A stretch of DNA of 64,000 nt from the NCBI RefSeq assembly GCF_947654165.1, contig NZ_CANTKB010000006.1, positions 71,854 through 135,853 of the forward strand, written 5' to 3'. This stretch comes from an uncultured Blautia sp. Its GTDB lineage: Bacteria; Bacillota; Clostridia; Lachnospirales; Lachnospiraceae. Below are positions 8,594-17,276 of the stretch, in pieces. Position 1 is the stretch's first letter, and the number at the start of each line of letters is the position of its first letter. The position numbers were made by a program, and so were the translations under genes. The notes under the pieces were generated by a model, which made no database searches, had not been told where the DNA came from, and saw only the letters and a program-made list of their open reading frames with translations.

Positions 8594-9595
8594 ATGACTG
8601 CAAATAAAGAAATCAAAACAATCGGTGTTTTAACAAGTGGTGGAGATGCTCCGGGAATGAATGCGGCAATTCGTGCAGTTGTAAGAAGAGGTTTAAGCCG
8701 CGGTATCAATATGAAAGGTATTAAAAAAGGCTACAGCGGACTGCTTAATGAAGAGATTATTGATATGACCGCAGTAAATGTTTCAGATACAATTCAGAAA
8801 GGCGGAACGATTCTGCAGACAGCTCGCTGTACGGAGATGCGTACACCGGAAGGTCAGCAAAGAGCAGCAGATGTGTGCAGAAAGCACGACATCGATGCAT
8901 TGGTAGTAATCGGTGGTGACGGTTCTTTTGCCGGTGCACAGAAGCTTGCCAATCTTGGAATCAATACAGTAGGTGTGCCTGGTACCATTGACCTGGATAT
9001 TGCATGTTCAGAATATACCATCGGTTTTGACACTGCTGTAAATACAGCGATGGAAGCCATTGATAAGGTTCGTGATACTTCCACATCCCATGAGCGTGTA
9101 AGTATCATTGAAGTTATGGGAAGAAATGCCGGCTATCTGGCCTTGTGGTGCGGTATTGCAAATGGTGCAGAAGATGTTCTGCTTCCGGAGAAATATGATT
9201 ACGATGAGCAGAAGATCATTAACAATATTATTGATAACCGTAAAAAAGGCAAAAAACATCATATTATTATCAACGCAGAAGGAATCGGTCATTCCGAAGC
9301 TATGGCAAAACGTATTGAAGCAGCTACCGGAATCGAGACCAGAGCTACGATTTTAGGTCACATGCAGCGCGGTGGTACACCGACCTGTAAAGACCGTGTG
9401 TATGCATCTATTATGGGTGCAAAGGCTGTAGATGTGCTTCTGGAAGGGAAAACAAAGAGAGTAATCTGTTACAGAGATGGAGAATACATTGATATGGATA
9501 TCAATGAGGCACTGGCTATGAAGAAAACAATTTCTGAGTACCAGTTTGAAGTAAGCTATTCTTTGTCACACAATTACAGCAAAAATCCAAGATAA
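8594..9595 (+). CDS. pfkA: ATP-dependent 6-phosphofructokinase
   Basis: Phosphorylates fructose 6-phosphate to the 1,6-bisphosphate, the committed step of glycolysis. Motifs visible are TSGGDAPGMNAAIRAVVR with the ATP-binding glycine loop, GGDGSFAGA, GVPGTIDLDIA with the catalytic Asp pair, and EVMGRNAGYLALW. The usual central Asn between the two Asp residues (TIDND) is Leu here, while both Asp residues remain. An in-frame GTG at 8576 would add six residues (VRWRRK), but the ATG at 8594 sits behind GGAGGAG and aligns with the family start, giving 333 residues. A strong terminator follows, so pfkA appears to end its transcript. Confidence 0.95.
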   Translation: MTANKEIKTIGVLTSGGDAPGMNAAIRAVVRRGLSRGINMKGIKKGYSGLLNEEIIDMTAVNVSDTIQKGGTILQTARCTEMRTPEGQQRAADVCRKHDIDALVVIGGDGSFAGAQKLANLGINTVGVPGTIDLDIACSEYTIGFDTAVNTAMEAIDKVRDTSTSHERVSIIEVMGRNAGYLALWCGIANGAEDVLLPEKYDYDEQKIINNIIDNRKKGKKHHIIINAEGIGHSEAMAKRIEAATGIETRATILGHMQRGGTPTCKDRVYASIMGAKAVDVLLEGKTKRVICYRDGEYIDMDINEALAMKKTISEYQFEVSYSLSHNYSKNPR

Positions 9596-9603
9596 GCAGA
9601 CGA

Positions 9604-9634
9604 GAGGCTGTCGCATTACGACAGCCTCTTTTTT
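9604..9634 (+). terminator. intrinsic terminator after pfkA
   Basis: GAGGCTGTCG (9604-9613) pairs perfectly with CGACAGCCTC (9619-9628) across a 5-nt loop, followed by six T. The next gene's ribosome site begins immediately after it. Confidence 0.9.
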
Positions 9635-9647
9635 AGGAGAAAAAGAA

Positions 9648-10448
9648 ATGATTACAAGTATGTCAAATCCACAGATAAAAGAAGTGCAGCAATTATTAAA
9701 AAAAGCAAAAACCAGACGAGAAGAAAGGGTTTTTGTTGCAGAAGGGATTAAAATGTTCCGTGAAGCTCCGGCAGACAGGCTTTGTAAGGTATATGTTTCT
9801 GAAACATTTGCCGGAAAAACGGAATTTGAGGATATTTTGAGAGGAAAATCTCTGAATCCTGATTCAGATAAAGTAGAGATTGTGGATGATAAAGTGTTTA
9901 AGAGTTTATCTGATACAGTCACTCCTCAGGGTGTTCTCTGCCTGATCTCCATGGGAAATTGGAGTTTGCAGGATATTATGAAAGAGACAGAATATCCCCT
10001 TCTTATGGTTTTGGAAGATTTACAGGATCCGGGCAATCTTGGAACGATTATCAGAACAGGAGAAGGTGCCGGAGTTACAGGTGTGATTCTCAGCAAAACG
10101 TCAGTAGATGTGTTTAATCCCAAAGTAATCCGCTCTACCATGGGTTCTATCTACAGAGTTCCTGTGATTTATGTGGATTCTATAGAGGAAGAAGTGGTGC
10201 CAATGTTGAAAACTTATGGAATTACAACCTATGCGGCTCATTTAAAAGGGGAAAACAATTATGATCAGGAAGATTATTCCAAAGGGACAGCGTTTTTTAT
10301 CGGAAACGAGGGGAATGGTCTGACGGATGAGCTGACGGCCTGTGCAGATACCCTGATTAAAATTCCTATGGCCGGACAGGTGGAGTCCCTGAATGCTGCC
10401 ATGGCATCAGGAATTTTGATGTATGAGGCGGCAAGGCAGCGAAGATGA
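9648..10448 (+). CDS. SpoU/TrmH-family RNA 2'-O-methyltransferase
   Basis: A 266-residue protein. The N-terminal part (about 1-100) is a substrate-binding domain of the kind seen in RlmB/TsnR-like enzymes (MITSMSNPQIKEVQQLLKK, then RVFVAEGIKMF). The C-terminal SPOUT knot holds the three family motifs: LEDLQDPGNLGTIIRT (motif 1, near 121), FFIGNEGNGL (motif 2) and IPMAGQVESLNAAMASGI (motif 3). These enzymes methylate ribose 2'-OH in rRNA or tRNA using SAM. The exact target nucleotide cannot be read from sequence. The ribosome site TAGGAGAAAAAG overlaps the end of the pfkA terminator T-run. Confidence 0.88.
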   Translation: MITSMSNPQIKEVQQLLKKAKTRREERVFVAEGIKMFREAPADRLCKVYVSETFAGKTEFEDILRGKSLNPDSDKVEIVDDKVFKSLSDTVTPQGVLCLISMGNWSLQDIMKETEYPLLMVLEDLQDPGNLGTIIRTGEGAGVTGVILSKTSVDVFNPKVIRSTMGSIYRVPVIYVDSIEEEVVPMLKTYGITTYAAHLKGENNYDQEDYSKGTAFFIGNEGNGLTDELTACADTLIKIPMAGQVESLNAAMASGILMYEAARQRR

Positions 10449-10482
10449 TTTAGTGGTTAATGCCATATACCGGAAGATTTTG

Positions 10483-10539
10483 AAGGCTGTTTGCAGGATA
10501 GATGTAAGGAAAACTTGATATCCTGCAAACAGCCTTTTT
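10483..10539 (+). terminator. long-stem terminator
   Basis: An 18-bp perfect inverted repeat (10483-10500 with 10519-10536) closes an 18-nt loop and ends in TTTTT. It lies 35 nt past the methyltransferase stop. Confidence 0.85.
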
Positions 10540-10645
10540 GGCACGAGGAGGCTATTATTTCTAAGCAGCCATATTTTGTACAAAAAATAAAGCGGTCGCA
10601 CAAAAACACATCAAATTTTTACCAAATGTTACAAAAAATACCCGG

Positions 10646-10674
10646 TTGACAAAGAAATGTAACCTTGATACAAT
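10646..10674 (+). promoter_or_regulatory. promoter of the wall hydrolase gene, flanked by GTAAC repeats
   Basis: Consensus TTGACA (10646-10651), a 17-nt spacer and TACAAT (10669-10674). Three direct GTAAC motifs start at 10659, 10681 and 10702 (spacings 22 and 21 bp, about two helical turns) and an inverted GTTAC starts at 10628. They look like operator sites, but no known box was matched with certainty; the arrangement does not fit the WalR direct-repeat consensus. Confidence 0.6.
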
Positions 10675-10742
10675 AAGTCGGTAACAAAAATTAATAAATT
10701 TGTAACAAAGTGAAACAGACTTATTTTAGGAGGTTCCATTTC

Positions 10743-11516
10743 ATGAAAGAAAGAATGAAGAAACTTTTGGCTTGTGCAGGAACAGTAGGGGCATTAACAA
10801 TGATGCTTTCCGTTCCGGTTATGGCAGATACCAAAGAGGATACTCAGAATATAGAAACACAGGAAGAAGCATATGACTGGTCAGATAAGGCTGCTGCTGC
10901 TGTAAATACATACGCAAATATCCGCAGTGGTTCTGATATTAATACAGAACGTGTAGGAATGCTTCCGGCCGGAGCGGTTGTGACCGTTGAAGGAGAAGAA
11001 AATGGATGGATGCAGGTTTCATCCGGTGATATCGAGGGTTACATCAGAGGAGACCTGCTGGTGCAGGGAGAAGAAGCCAAAGCACTGTTTGAATCCGTGC
11101 ATGGAGAAGGAGAAATCGTAGGAGCACAGCCTCTGGAAGCTCCGGTACAGGCTGTTGTACAGCAGAATGCTTCTGTATCAGCTTCAGATGCAGACCTTGC
11201 TCTTATGGCGGCAATCATCGAGTGTGAAGCAGGCGGAGAATGCTACGAGGGTAAGATTGGTGTGGGAGCTGTTGTCATGAACCGTGTAAGGAGCAGCAGA
11301 TTCCCGAATACACTCTCAGAAGTGATCTACCAGAGCGGACAGTTTACTCCGGCAGCTACCGGAAAGCTGGCATCTGTTTTATCAAGAGGTGCAAGCCAGG
11401 CGTGCTATGATGCAGCCAGAGATGTATTTGCAGGGGCAAATACCATTGGAGACCGGTTATTCTTCCATGCAGGAGGAGGAAACGGACTGACAATCGGAAA
11501 TCAGACTTTTTATTAA
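10743..11516 (+). CDS. secreted cell-wall hydrolase with SH3 domain (SleB/CwlJ family)
   Basis: From the ATG at 10743 (AGGAGG at 10728-10733) the protein has 257 residues. It opens with a signal peptide (MKERMKKLLACAGTVGALTM, hydrophobic core, cleavage probably after VMA). A bacterial SH3-like domain follows at about 45-100 (YANIRSGSDINTERVGMLPA). The C-terminal Hydrolase_2 domain starts near 150 (ALMAAIIECEAGGECYEGKI) and carries the glutamate regarded as catalytic in SleB. It probably cuts peptidoglycan outside the membrane. An in-frame upstream start at 10710 would add 11 residues before a second Met-rich start and lacks a good ribosome site. It is monocistronic, between a consensus promoter and a terminator. 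Confidence 0.88.
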   Translation: MKERMKKLLACAGTVGALTMMLSVPVMADTKEDTQNIETQEEAYDWSDKAAAAVNTYANIRSGSDINTERVGMLPAGAVVTVEGEENGWMQVSSGDIEGYIRGDLLVQGEEAKALFESVHGEGEIVGAQPLEAPVQAVVQQNASVSASDADLALMAAIIECEAGGECYEGKIGVGAVVMNRVRSSRFPNTLSEVIYQSGQFTPAATGKLASVLSRGASQACYDAARDVFAGANTIGDRLFFHAGGGNGLTIGNQTFY

Positions 11517-11528
11517 AAACTACGAAAA

Positions 11529-11571
11529 AGAGGCCGTATTGCTGTAATATTCAGCAGTGCGGTTTCTTTTT
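11529..11571 (+). terminator. terminator after wall hydrolase
   Basis: AGAGGCCGTATTGCTG (11529-11544) pairs along its whole length with 11552-11567 when G-U pairs are allowed; the loop is 7 nt and a T-run follows. Confidence 0.8.
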
Positions 11572-11590
11572 GTAAAGATATAAAAAAACA

Positions 11591-11619
11591 TTGTTATTTT
11601 CAGAATATTAGGCTATAAT
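11591..11619 (+). promoter_or_regulatory. promoter for the NfeD/SPFH operon
   Basis: TTGTTA (11591-11596), 17 nt, TATAAT (11614-11619), about 50 nt before the nfeD-like start. Confidence 0.6.
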
Positions 11620-11668
11620 AAGGTAACAAATCAGCACAAAGAATTTTAAGAAAAAGGTGGGATGATGG

Positions 11669-12109
11669 ATGACAGCAGGAACGATAACAATTATATGGCT
11701 TGTTCTTCTGGCAGTCCTCTTGGGCATCGAAATCGCTACTATGGGACTTACTACCATCTGGTTTGCCGGAGGAGCACTGATTGCATTTTTGCTTTCGCTT
11801 TTTAAGACACCGCTTTGGAGTCAGATTGCAGTATTTATCATTGTATCCATAGTGCTGTTGATTTTCACCAGACCTATTGCCCTGAAATATATGAATAGGG
11901 GTGTGGAGAAGACAAATGTAGACAGCATTCCCGGTCAGAAGGGTATTGTGACACAGACCATTGACAATCTGAAGGCAGAGGGTCAGGTGACGATTCAGGG
12001 AATGGAGTGGAGTGCCCGTTCTAAGGATGAAAGTGTAATTGAAGAAGGAAAAGTGGTAAAGGTAACAGCAGTGGAAGGTGTAAAATTAATCGTAGAGGAG
12101 GAAAAATAG
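11669..12109 (+). CDS. NfeD-family membrane protein (short form)
   Basis: A 146-residue short NfeD protein. Two to three hydrophobic segments occupy about residues 5-75 (IIWLVLLAVLLGIEI; WFAGGALIAFLLSLF; QIAVFIIVSIVLLIF). An OB-fold-like tail ends in GQVTIQGMEWSARSKDE and a VEVxxVEGVKLIVEE-like strand. NfeD proteins pair with SPFH/stomatin proteins in membrane microdomains. Here the SPFH gene begins one base after this stop codon, which supports that partnership directly. No protease domain is present. Confidence 0.88.
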   Translation: MTAGTITIIWLVLLAVLLGIEIATMGLTTIWFAGGALIAFLLSLFKTPLWSQIAVFIIVSIVLLIFTRPIALKYMNRGVEKTNVDSIPGQKGIVTQTIDNLKAEGQVTIQGMEWSARSKDESVIEEGKVVKVTAVEGVKLIVEEEK

Positions 12110-12110
12110 T

Positions 12111-13043
12111 ATGTTTCTTATTATTTTTGCAGTGTTTTTGGTACTTGTATTGATTATTGCGGCATCCTGCATTCGGATTGTGCCGCAGGCACATGCTCTG
12201 ATTGTGGAACGTCTGGGTATGTACAAGGCAACCTGGGGAACAGGGCTTCATTTTAAGGCACCGTTTGTTGACAGAATCGCAAAGCGTGTAAATCTGAAAG
12301 AGCAGGTAGTGGATTTTGCACCGCAGCCGGTTATTACAAAAGATAATGTTACTATGAGAATTGATACCGTCGTATTCTTCCAGATCACAGACCCGAGATT
12401 ATTTACCTATGGTGTGGAAAATCCAATCATGGCTATTGAAAATCTGACAGCTACTACCCTTCGTAATATTATTGGTGACATGGAGTTGGATGCAACACTG
12501 ACTTCCAGAGAGATCATCAATACCAAGATGAGAGCATCTCTTGATGTTGCCACAGACCCATGGGGAATCAAAGTAAATCGTGTGGAATTAAAGAACATTA
12601 TTCCTCCTGCAGCGATCCAGGAAGCAATGGAGAAGCAGATGAAGGCAGAGCGTGAACGTCGTGAAGCCATTCTGAAAGCAGAAGGAGAGAAGAAATCTAC
12701 AATCCTTGTAGCAGAAGGTAAGAAAGAATCAGCCATTCTGGATGCAGAGGCAGAGAAACAGGCTGCGATCCTGAGAGCAGAGGCCGAGAAAGAAAAAATG
12801 ATCAAAGAAGCAGAAGGTCAGGCAGAAGCCATTCTGAAGGTACAGCAGGCTAAGGCGGATGGTATCCGGTTTATCAAAGAGGCAGGTGCTGACCAGAGCG
12901 TTCTTACTCTGAAGAGTCTGGAAGCTTTTGCACAGGCTGCAGATGGTCGTGCGACTAAGATTATCATTCCATCTGAGATACAGGGAATCGCAGGACTTGT
13001 GACTTCTCTGGTGGAAGTGGCAGGTAAGGAAAAAGAGAATTAA
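12111..13043 (+). CDS. SPFH/Band 7 (stomatin-like) membrane protein
   Basis: A 310-residue stomatin-like protein (QmcA/HflK relatives). A single hydrophobic N-terminal anchor (about 2-20) precedes RIVPQAHALIVERLGMY and the Band 7 domain to about residue 170 (ITKDNVTMRIDTVVFFQITD). From about 175 to 250 there is a long Ala/Glu/Lys coiled coil with a repeated AE-G-K-ESAIL-type heptad pattern. The C-terminus (TLKSLEAFAQAADGRATKII) is typical of the family. Such proteins oligomerise and organise membrane microdomains. It forms a two-gene operon with the NfeD protein and is followed by a terminator. Confidence 0.92.
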   Translation: MFLIIFAVFLVLVLIIAASCIRIVPQAHALIVERLGMYKATWGTGLHFKAPFVDRIAKRVNLKEQVVDFAPQPVITKDNVTMRIDTVVFFQITDPRLFTYGVENPIMAIENLTATTLRNIIGDMELDATLTSREIINTKMRASLDVATDPWGIKVNRVELKNIIPPAAIQEAMEKQMKAERERREAILKAEGEKKSTILVAEGKKESAILDAEAEKQAAILRAEAEKEKMIKEAEGQAEAILKVQQAKADGIRFIKEAGADQSVLTLKSLEAFAQAADGRATKIIIPSEIQGIAGLVTSLVEVAGKEKEN

Positions 13044-13058
13044 AAGTTACATTCAGCA

Positions 13059-13100
13059 AGGGGGCTGCTGCATAAGATGCGGCAGTCCTTTCGGTTTTTT
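13059..13100 (+). terminator. terminator after SPFH gene
   Basis: A GC-rich imperfect hairpin (AAGGGGGCTGCTGCAT with ATGCGGCAGTCCTT) with a short AAG loop is followed by TCGGTTTTTT. Confidence 0.7.
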
Positions 13101-13132
13101 AAAGATTGTATGCAGTGAGGTGACGTGAGTAT

Positions 13133-14323
13133 ATGAAAGCAGTGATCGACCTTACAAAAGAATACGGGCTGGTACTAGAAGGCGGAGGTGCGAAAGGTGC
13201 TTATCAGATCGGTGCATGGAAAGCCATGCAGGAAGCAGGAGTAAAGATCAGGGGAATCGCAGGAACCAGTGTAGGTGCGTTAAACGGTGCATTGATCTGC
13301 ATGGGAGATCTGGAGAAAGCGGAGCATCTGTGGGAGAATATTTCTTATTCCAAGATCATGTCAGTGGATGATGAACTGATGGGAGAGATTTTTAAGCATA
13401 AGAAAATCAGCAAAGAAGCACTGAAAGATATGATGGACTATATTTCAGATGGAGGACTGGACGTATCCCCTCTGAAACAATTGATTGCAGAGAGTATTGA
13501 TGAGGAAAAAATCAAAAATTCACCGATTGATCTGTATGTGCTGACCTTCAATGTAGATGAATTCCGGGAACTGGATATTGATATGAAAGAGGCAGAGCCG
13601 GAATTAATGAAAGACTTTCTTCTGGCCAGTGCCTATGTGTTTCCTATTTTTAAAAACGAAAAACTTCATGGAAAGACCTATATAGACGGAGGTGCGATCA
13701 ACAACGTGCCGCTGGGCTCACTTGTAGAACGAGGCTATGAAGATATTATCGTGATCCGGATTTTTGGGATAGGACGGGAAAAGAAGGTAAAAATTCCTGA
13801 AGGAACACAGGTATACACCGTAGCACCCTCTGTGAGTCTGGGGAGCATTCTGGATTTTAACAGGAAAAAAAGCAGGATGCATATAAAAAGAGGATATTTT
13901 GATACTATGCGTATGATCTACGGTTTGTCAGGAAAAATATATTATATTGATGAACAGGCCGAAGAGTGTTATTATTTAAAGCAGCTAACAGAATTAAATC
14001 AGGATATTTACGAATATCTGATGGAAGTATTTAAGTTAAATGCAGAGCCAAAACAGTATATAAGAAAGCTGACAGAAATCATTCTTCCGGTCATAGCGGA
14101 TGAACTGCAGCTTTCCAGGGACTGGAATTACAGGGAATTGTATTTATCTATGCTGGAGGCGGCAGCAAGAATCTGCAGGATTCAGAAGTATAAGATTTAC
14201 ACGCTGGAGGAATTGCAGAACAAAGTCAGAAAAAAACTGAGAGATATGGAAGGGGAACTTCCGGCTTTTGTGCAGATTATTTCAAAAGACATACTGATAC
14301 AGCCGCAGCAGGATGAAATATAA
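13133..14323 (+). CDS. patatin-like phospholipase
   Basis: A 396-residue protein with a patatin domain in the first half: oxyanion loop GGGAKGAYQIGAW (residues 18-30), nucleophile elbow GTSVGALNG near residue 45, and the dyad aspartate in DGGAINNVPLG near 185. Patatin-like enzymes are Ser/Asp lipid acyl hydrolases. The C-terminal half (about 210-396) has no motif I recognise; it is helical and charged. No signal peptide is present, so action on the inner leaflet or in the cytoplasm is likely. The ATG at 13133 is preceded by GAGGTGACGTGAG. It is followed after 24 nt by the ornithine carbamoyltransferase gene. Confidence 0.87.
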   Translation: MKAVIDLTKEYGLVLEGGGAKGAYQIGAWKAMQEAGVKIRGIAGTSVGALNGALICMGDLEKAEHLWENISYSKIMSVDDELMGEIFKHKKISKEALKDMMDYISDGGLDVSPLKQLIAESIDEEKIKNSPIDLYVLTFNVDEFRELDIDMKEAEPELMKDFLLASAYVFPIFKNEKLHGKTYIDGGAINNVPLGSLVERGYEDIIVIRIFGIGREKKVKIPEGTQVYTVAPSVSLGSILDFNRKKSRMHIKRGYFDTMRMIYGLSGKIYYIDEQAEECYYLKQLTELNQDIYEYLMEVFKLNAEPKQYIRKLTEIILPVIADELQLSRDWNYRELYLSMLEAAARICRIQKYKIYTLEELQNKVRKKLRDMEGELPAFVQIISKDILIQPQQDEI

Positions 14324-14347
14324 AAAAGAAACAGGGAGGATACCCAT

Positions 14348-15337
14348 ATGGATTTAAAAGGACGCAGCTTTTTGACACTGAAAGATTTTACAAAAGAAGA
14401 GATTGAATATCTGGTTACACTGGCAGCAGAACTGAAGGCAAAGAAGAAACAGGGAATTCCTGTGGATACCTTAAAAGGAAAAAATGTGGCTTTGATTTTT
14501 GAAAAAACCAGTACCAGAACACGGTGCTCCTTTGAGACAGCAGCACATGATCTTGGTATGGGAACCACTTATCTGGATCCCAAAAGTTCCCAGATCGGAA
14601 AGAAAGAAAGCATCAAAGACACGGCAAGAGTTCTTGGAAGGATTTATGACGGGATTGAATATAGAGGGTATGGTCAGGAAAAAGTGGAAGCATTGGCAAA
14701 ATATGCAGGAGTTCCGGTATGGAACGGTCTGACCAATGAGTATCATCCGACACAGATGCTGGCAGATCTGCTGACTATCCGGGAACATCTTGGACGTACC
14801 AAAGGTGTGAAGCTGGTGTATATGGGTGATGCCAGATATAATATGGGAAATTCTCTGATGATTCTCTGTGCGAAAATGGGGATGCATTTCGTAGCTTGTG
14901 CTCCAAGGAAATATTTCCCGAATCAGGAGCTTGTAGAAGAGTGTCAGAAGTTTGCGGAAGAATCCGGTGCAACGATTACACTGACAGAGGACGTAAAAGA
15001 GGGAACAAAAGGAGCAGATGTGATCTATACCGATGTGTGGGTTTCCATGGGAGAACCGGATGAAGTCTGGGAAGAGCGCATCCGGGAACTTTCCCCCTAT
15101 AAAGTCACAAAAGAAGTGATGGAAAATGCAGGAAGTCAGGCGATTTTCCTTCATTGTCTTCCGGCTTTCCATGATCTGGAGACCGAAATCGGAAGAGAAA
15201 TGAGCCAGCGGTTCGGTATTACGGATATGGAGGTCACAGACGAAGTATTTGAGTCTGCACAGTCCGTGGTATTTGATGAAGCAGAGAACAGGATGCATAC
15301 CATCAAGGCAGTGATGGCAGCCACTTTAGGGGCATGA
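14348..15337 (+). CDS. argF: ornithine carbamoyltransferase
   Basis: A 329-residue transcarbamylase joining carbamoyl phosphate and ornithine to citrulline. The carbamoyl-phosphate loop is STRTRCSFE (around 55-63), followed by EYHPTQMLADLLT (HPTQ motif) and the ornithine-site HCLPAFHD. There is no arginine deiminase or carbamate kinase gene nearby and no other arg gene in the window, so anabolic ArgF and catabolic ArcB cannot be separated from context. The symbol refers to the activity only. Ribosome site AGGGAGGATACCC lies before the ATG. Its stop overlaps the birA start by four bases (ATGA), indicating translational coupling. Confidence 0.93.
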   Translation: MDLKGRSFLTLKDFTKEEIEYLVTLAAELKAKKKQGIPVDTLKGKNVALIFEKTSTRTRCSFETAAHDLGMGTTYLDPKSSQIGKKESIKDTARVLGRIYDGIEYRGYGQEKVEALAKYAGVPVWNGLTNEYHPTQMLADLLTIREHLGRTKGVKLVYMGDARYNMGNSLMILCAKMGMHFVACAPRKYFPNQELVEECQKFAEESGATITLTEDVKEGTKGADVIYTDVWVSMGEPDEVWEERIRELSPYKVTKEVMENAGSQAIFLHCLPAFHDLETEIGREMSQRFGITDMEVTDEVFESAQSVVFDEAENRMHTIKAVMAATLGA

Positions 15338-16143
15338 CCATGCAGGAAGAACTGGAAAAACAATTAAAGACCAGATGGATGGGCAGAAAGCTGTTCTTTC
15401 GGGAACAGACAGAGTCCACCATTATCTGGGCAAAAGAGGCTGCGAAGCAAAGCCGGGAGAGAGAACTGGATGGAGCCTTGTTTCTGGCAGATGCACAGAC
15501 CGGGGGGAAGGGAAGAATCGGCAGAGTCTGGAATTCCCCTCCGAAAGAGAATATTTACATGAATCTGCTCCTTATGAAACCGGAAATCTCGCCGCTTCAT
15601 GCTTCCTCCCTTACCCTGGTCATGGGACTGGCAGTGGCAAAGGCGGCCCGGGGATTAACGGGAAGACCCGTTGGTATTAAATGGCCAAACGATGTAGTGA
15701 TGTCAGGGAAGAAGATTTGCGGGATCCTCACAGAAATGAGGGTGCTGGATGCTATGCCGGAATATATCACCATCGGTGTGGGGATTAATGTGAATCAGAA
15801 GGAATTCCCGGCAGAACTGGAGGATAAGGCTACCTCGCTTTTGCTGGAGACAGGAGAGAGACAGTCACGGGCAGCCATGGCAGCCAGAACCATCGAATAT
15901 TTTGAGCAATATTATGAGGAATTTCTTAAGACCCAGGATCTGAGCCTGCTCAGAGAAACCTATGAGGCATTACTGCTGAATAAGGATCAGCCGGTGCGGA
16001 TACTGGAAAAAGACAGAGAGAGCCGTGGGATTGCCAGAGGAATCACAGAAACAGGAGAACTGCTGGTGGAAGAAGAAAACGGCCAAATAAAAAAAGTGCT
16101 CTCAGGAGAAGTTTCTGTGAGGGGGCTTTATAGTTATGTATAA
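15334..16143 (+). CDS. birA: biotin--[acetyl-CoA-carboxylase] ligase, catalytic domain only
   Basis: A 269-residue biotin protein ligase. The biotinyl-AMP loop region GKGRIGRVWNSP (near 58), GIKWPNDVVMSGKKICGIL (near 113) and GVGINVNQKEFP are all present. The N-terminal winged helix of bifunctional BirA repressors is absent, so this enzyme can biotinylate carboxylases but should not act as the biotin repressor. The start is either ATG 15334, overlapping the previous stop, or ATG 15340 two codons later. It sits between ornithine carbamoyltransferase and a small conserved gene preceding coaX. Confidence 0.92.
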   Translation: MTMQEELEKQLKTRWMGRKLFFREQTESTIIWAKEAAKQSRERELDGALFLADAQTGGKGRIGRVWNSPPKENIYMNLLLMKPEISPLHASSLTLVMGLAVAKAARGLTGRPVGIKWPNDVVMSGKKICGILTEMRVLDAMPEYITIGVGINVNQKEFPAELEDKATSLLLETGERQSRAAMAARTIEYFEQYYEEFLKTQDLSLLRETYEALLLNKDQPVRILEKDRESRGIARGITETGELLVEEENGQIKKVLSGEVSVRGLYSYV

Positions 16144-16155
16144 AGGGAGAATACT

Positions 16156-16491
16156 ATGTATAAGGATAAAGTAGTTTTATGCGGTGCAAGTGCCTATGAG
16201 CAAAAGTATTATTTTAATGATGATTTTGCATCTCTGCCTCAGTCTGTGCAGGATGAGCTGCATATTATGTGTGTGTTGTATACAGAGGAAATCGGCGGAG
16301 TCCTCACACTGGAATTTGACGAGGAGGGCAATCTCCAGTTCCAGGTAGAGGCACTGGAGGCAGATGCCATGTTTGACGAGATTGGCAGTGTGTTGCGGAT
16401 AAAGGATTTAAGAAACAAGAAACAGGAACTGTTGGAATCCCTGGAAACGTATTACAAGGTATTTTTCCTGGGCGAAAATGTAGGAGAATAA
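16156..16491 (+). CDS. small conserved protein, probably DUF6145 family
   Basis: A 111-residue acidic cytoplasmic protein beginning MYKDKVVLCGASAYEQKYYF. It has no membrane segment and no known catalytic motif. I associate this sequence type, and its place between birA and coaX in Lachnospiraceae, with the DUF6145 family, from memory rather than a search. It lies 12 nt after birA and 3 nt before coaX, so it is almost certainly cotranscribed. Function unknown. Confidence 0.75.
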   Translation: MYKDKVVLCGASAYEQKYYFNDDFASLPQSVQDELHIMCVLYTEEIGGVLTLEFDEEGNLQFQVEALEADAMFDEIGSVLRIKDLRNKKQELLESLETYYKVFFLGENVGE

Positions 16492-16494
16492 ACG

Positions 16495-17274
16495 ATGTTA
16501 TTAGTGATTGACGTTGGCAATACACACATTACCCTGGGTGTATTTGATAAGAAAGAATTGGTGGGAACCTTTCGTCTCACCACCAGACAGAATCGTACCT
16601 CAGATGAGTATGGAATTTTTATGTGTGATGTGCTGAAATATCAGGGAATCAATAAAGATGAGATCGAAGATGTTATTATCAGTTCGGTTGTGCCGGATGT
16701 GATGCATTCGCTCATCAGCAGCGTGATCAAATATTTCCATGTGAAACCATTGAATGTGGGACCGGGCTGCAAGACCGGGATCAAGGTAACGACAGTAAAT
16801 CCAAAAGAAGTGGGAGCAGACAGGATCGTGGATGCTGTGGCAGCTTACGAAATATACGGAGGACCGGTTCTGGTACTGGATTTTGGAACTGCCACCACAT
16901 ATGACCTGATCACAGAAGATGGAAGCTTTGAGGTTGGAATCACTTCTCCAGGTATTGAGATCAGTGCGAAAGCACTGTGGCAGGATGCAGCCAAACTGCC
17001 TAAGATTGCTATTCAGAAGCCCAAGAGTATTCTGGCAAAGGAAACCATCAGCAGTATGCAGGCAGGGCTGGTGTATGGCTATATCGGACAGGTGGAATAT
17101 ATTGTGAAAAAAGTAAAAGAGGAGTCCGGTATTCAGGATTTGAAGGTAGTGGCAACCGGCGGTCTTGGTAAACTGATCGCAGATGAGACTGATGCCATTG
17201 ATGTGTATGACGCACAGCTTACACTGGAAGGACTTCGAATTATCTACGAAAAAACCAGAAAAAGCAGAGGTTGA
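16495..17274 (+). CDS. coaX: type III pantothenate kinase
   Basis: A 259-residue ASKHA-fold kinase making 4'-phosphopantothenate, the first step of CoA synthesis. The phosphate-1 motif MLLVIDVGNTHITLGVF opens the protein, GADRIVDAVAAY is near 107, and DFGTATTYDLI (phosphate-2) is near 127. The length is typical. The stop codon is separated by only two bases from the dusB ATG. Confidence 0.95.
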   Translation: MLLVIDVGNTHITLGVFDKKELVGTFRLTTRQNRTSDEYGIFMCDVLKYQGINKDEIEDVIISSVVPDVMHSLISSVIKYFHVKPLNVGPGCKTGIKVTTVNPKEVGADRIVDAVAAYEIYGGPVLVLDFGTATTYDLITEDGSFEVGITSPGIEISAKALWQDAAKLPKIAIQKPKSILAKETISSMQAGLVYGYIGQVEYIVKKVKEESGIQDLKVVATGGLGKLIADETDAIDVYDAQLTLEGLRIIYEKTRKSRG

Positions 17275-17276
17275 CT

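Noticed and set aside
14471..15298. 275-codon minus-strand frame opposite ornithine carbamoyltransferase
   Set aside because: The sense frame is a clear enzyme. The antisense peptide is Cys/His/Phe-rich without motifs and has no ribosome site.
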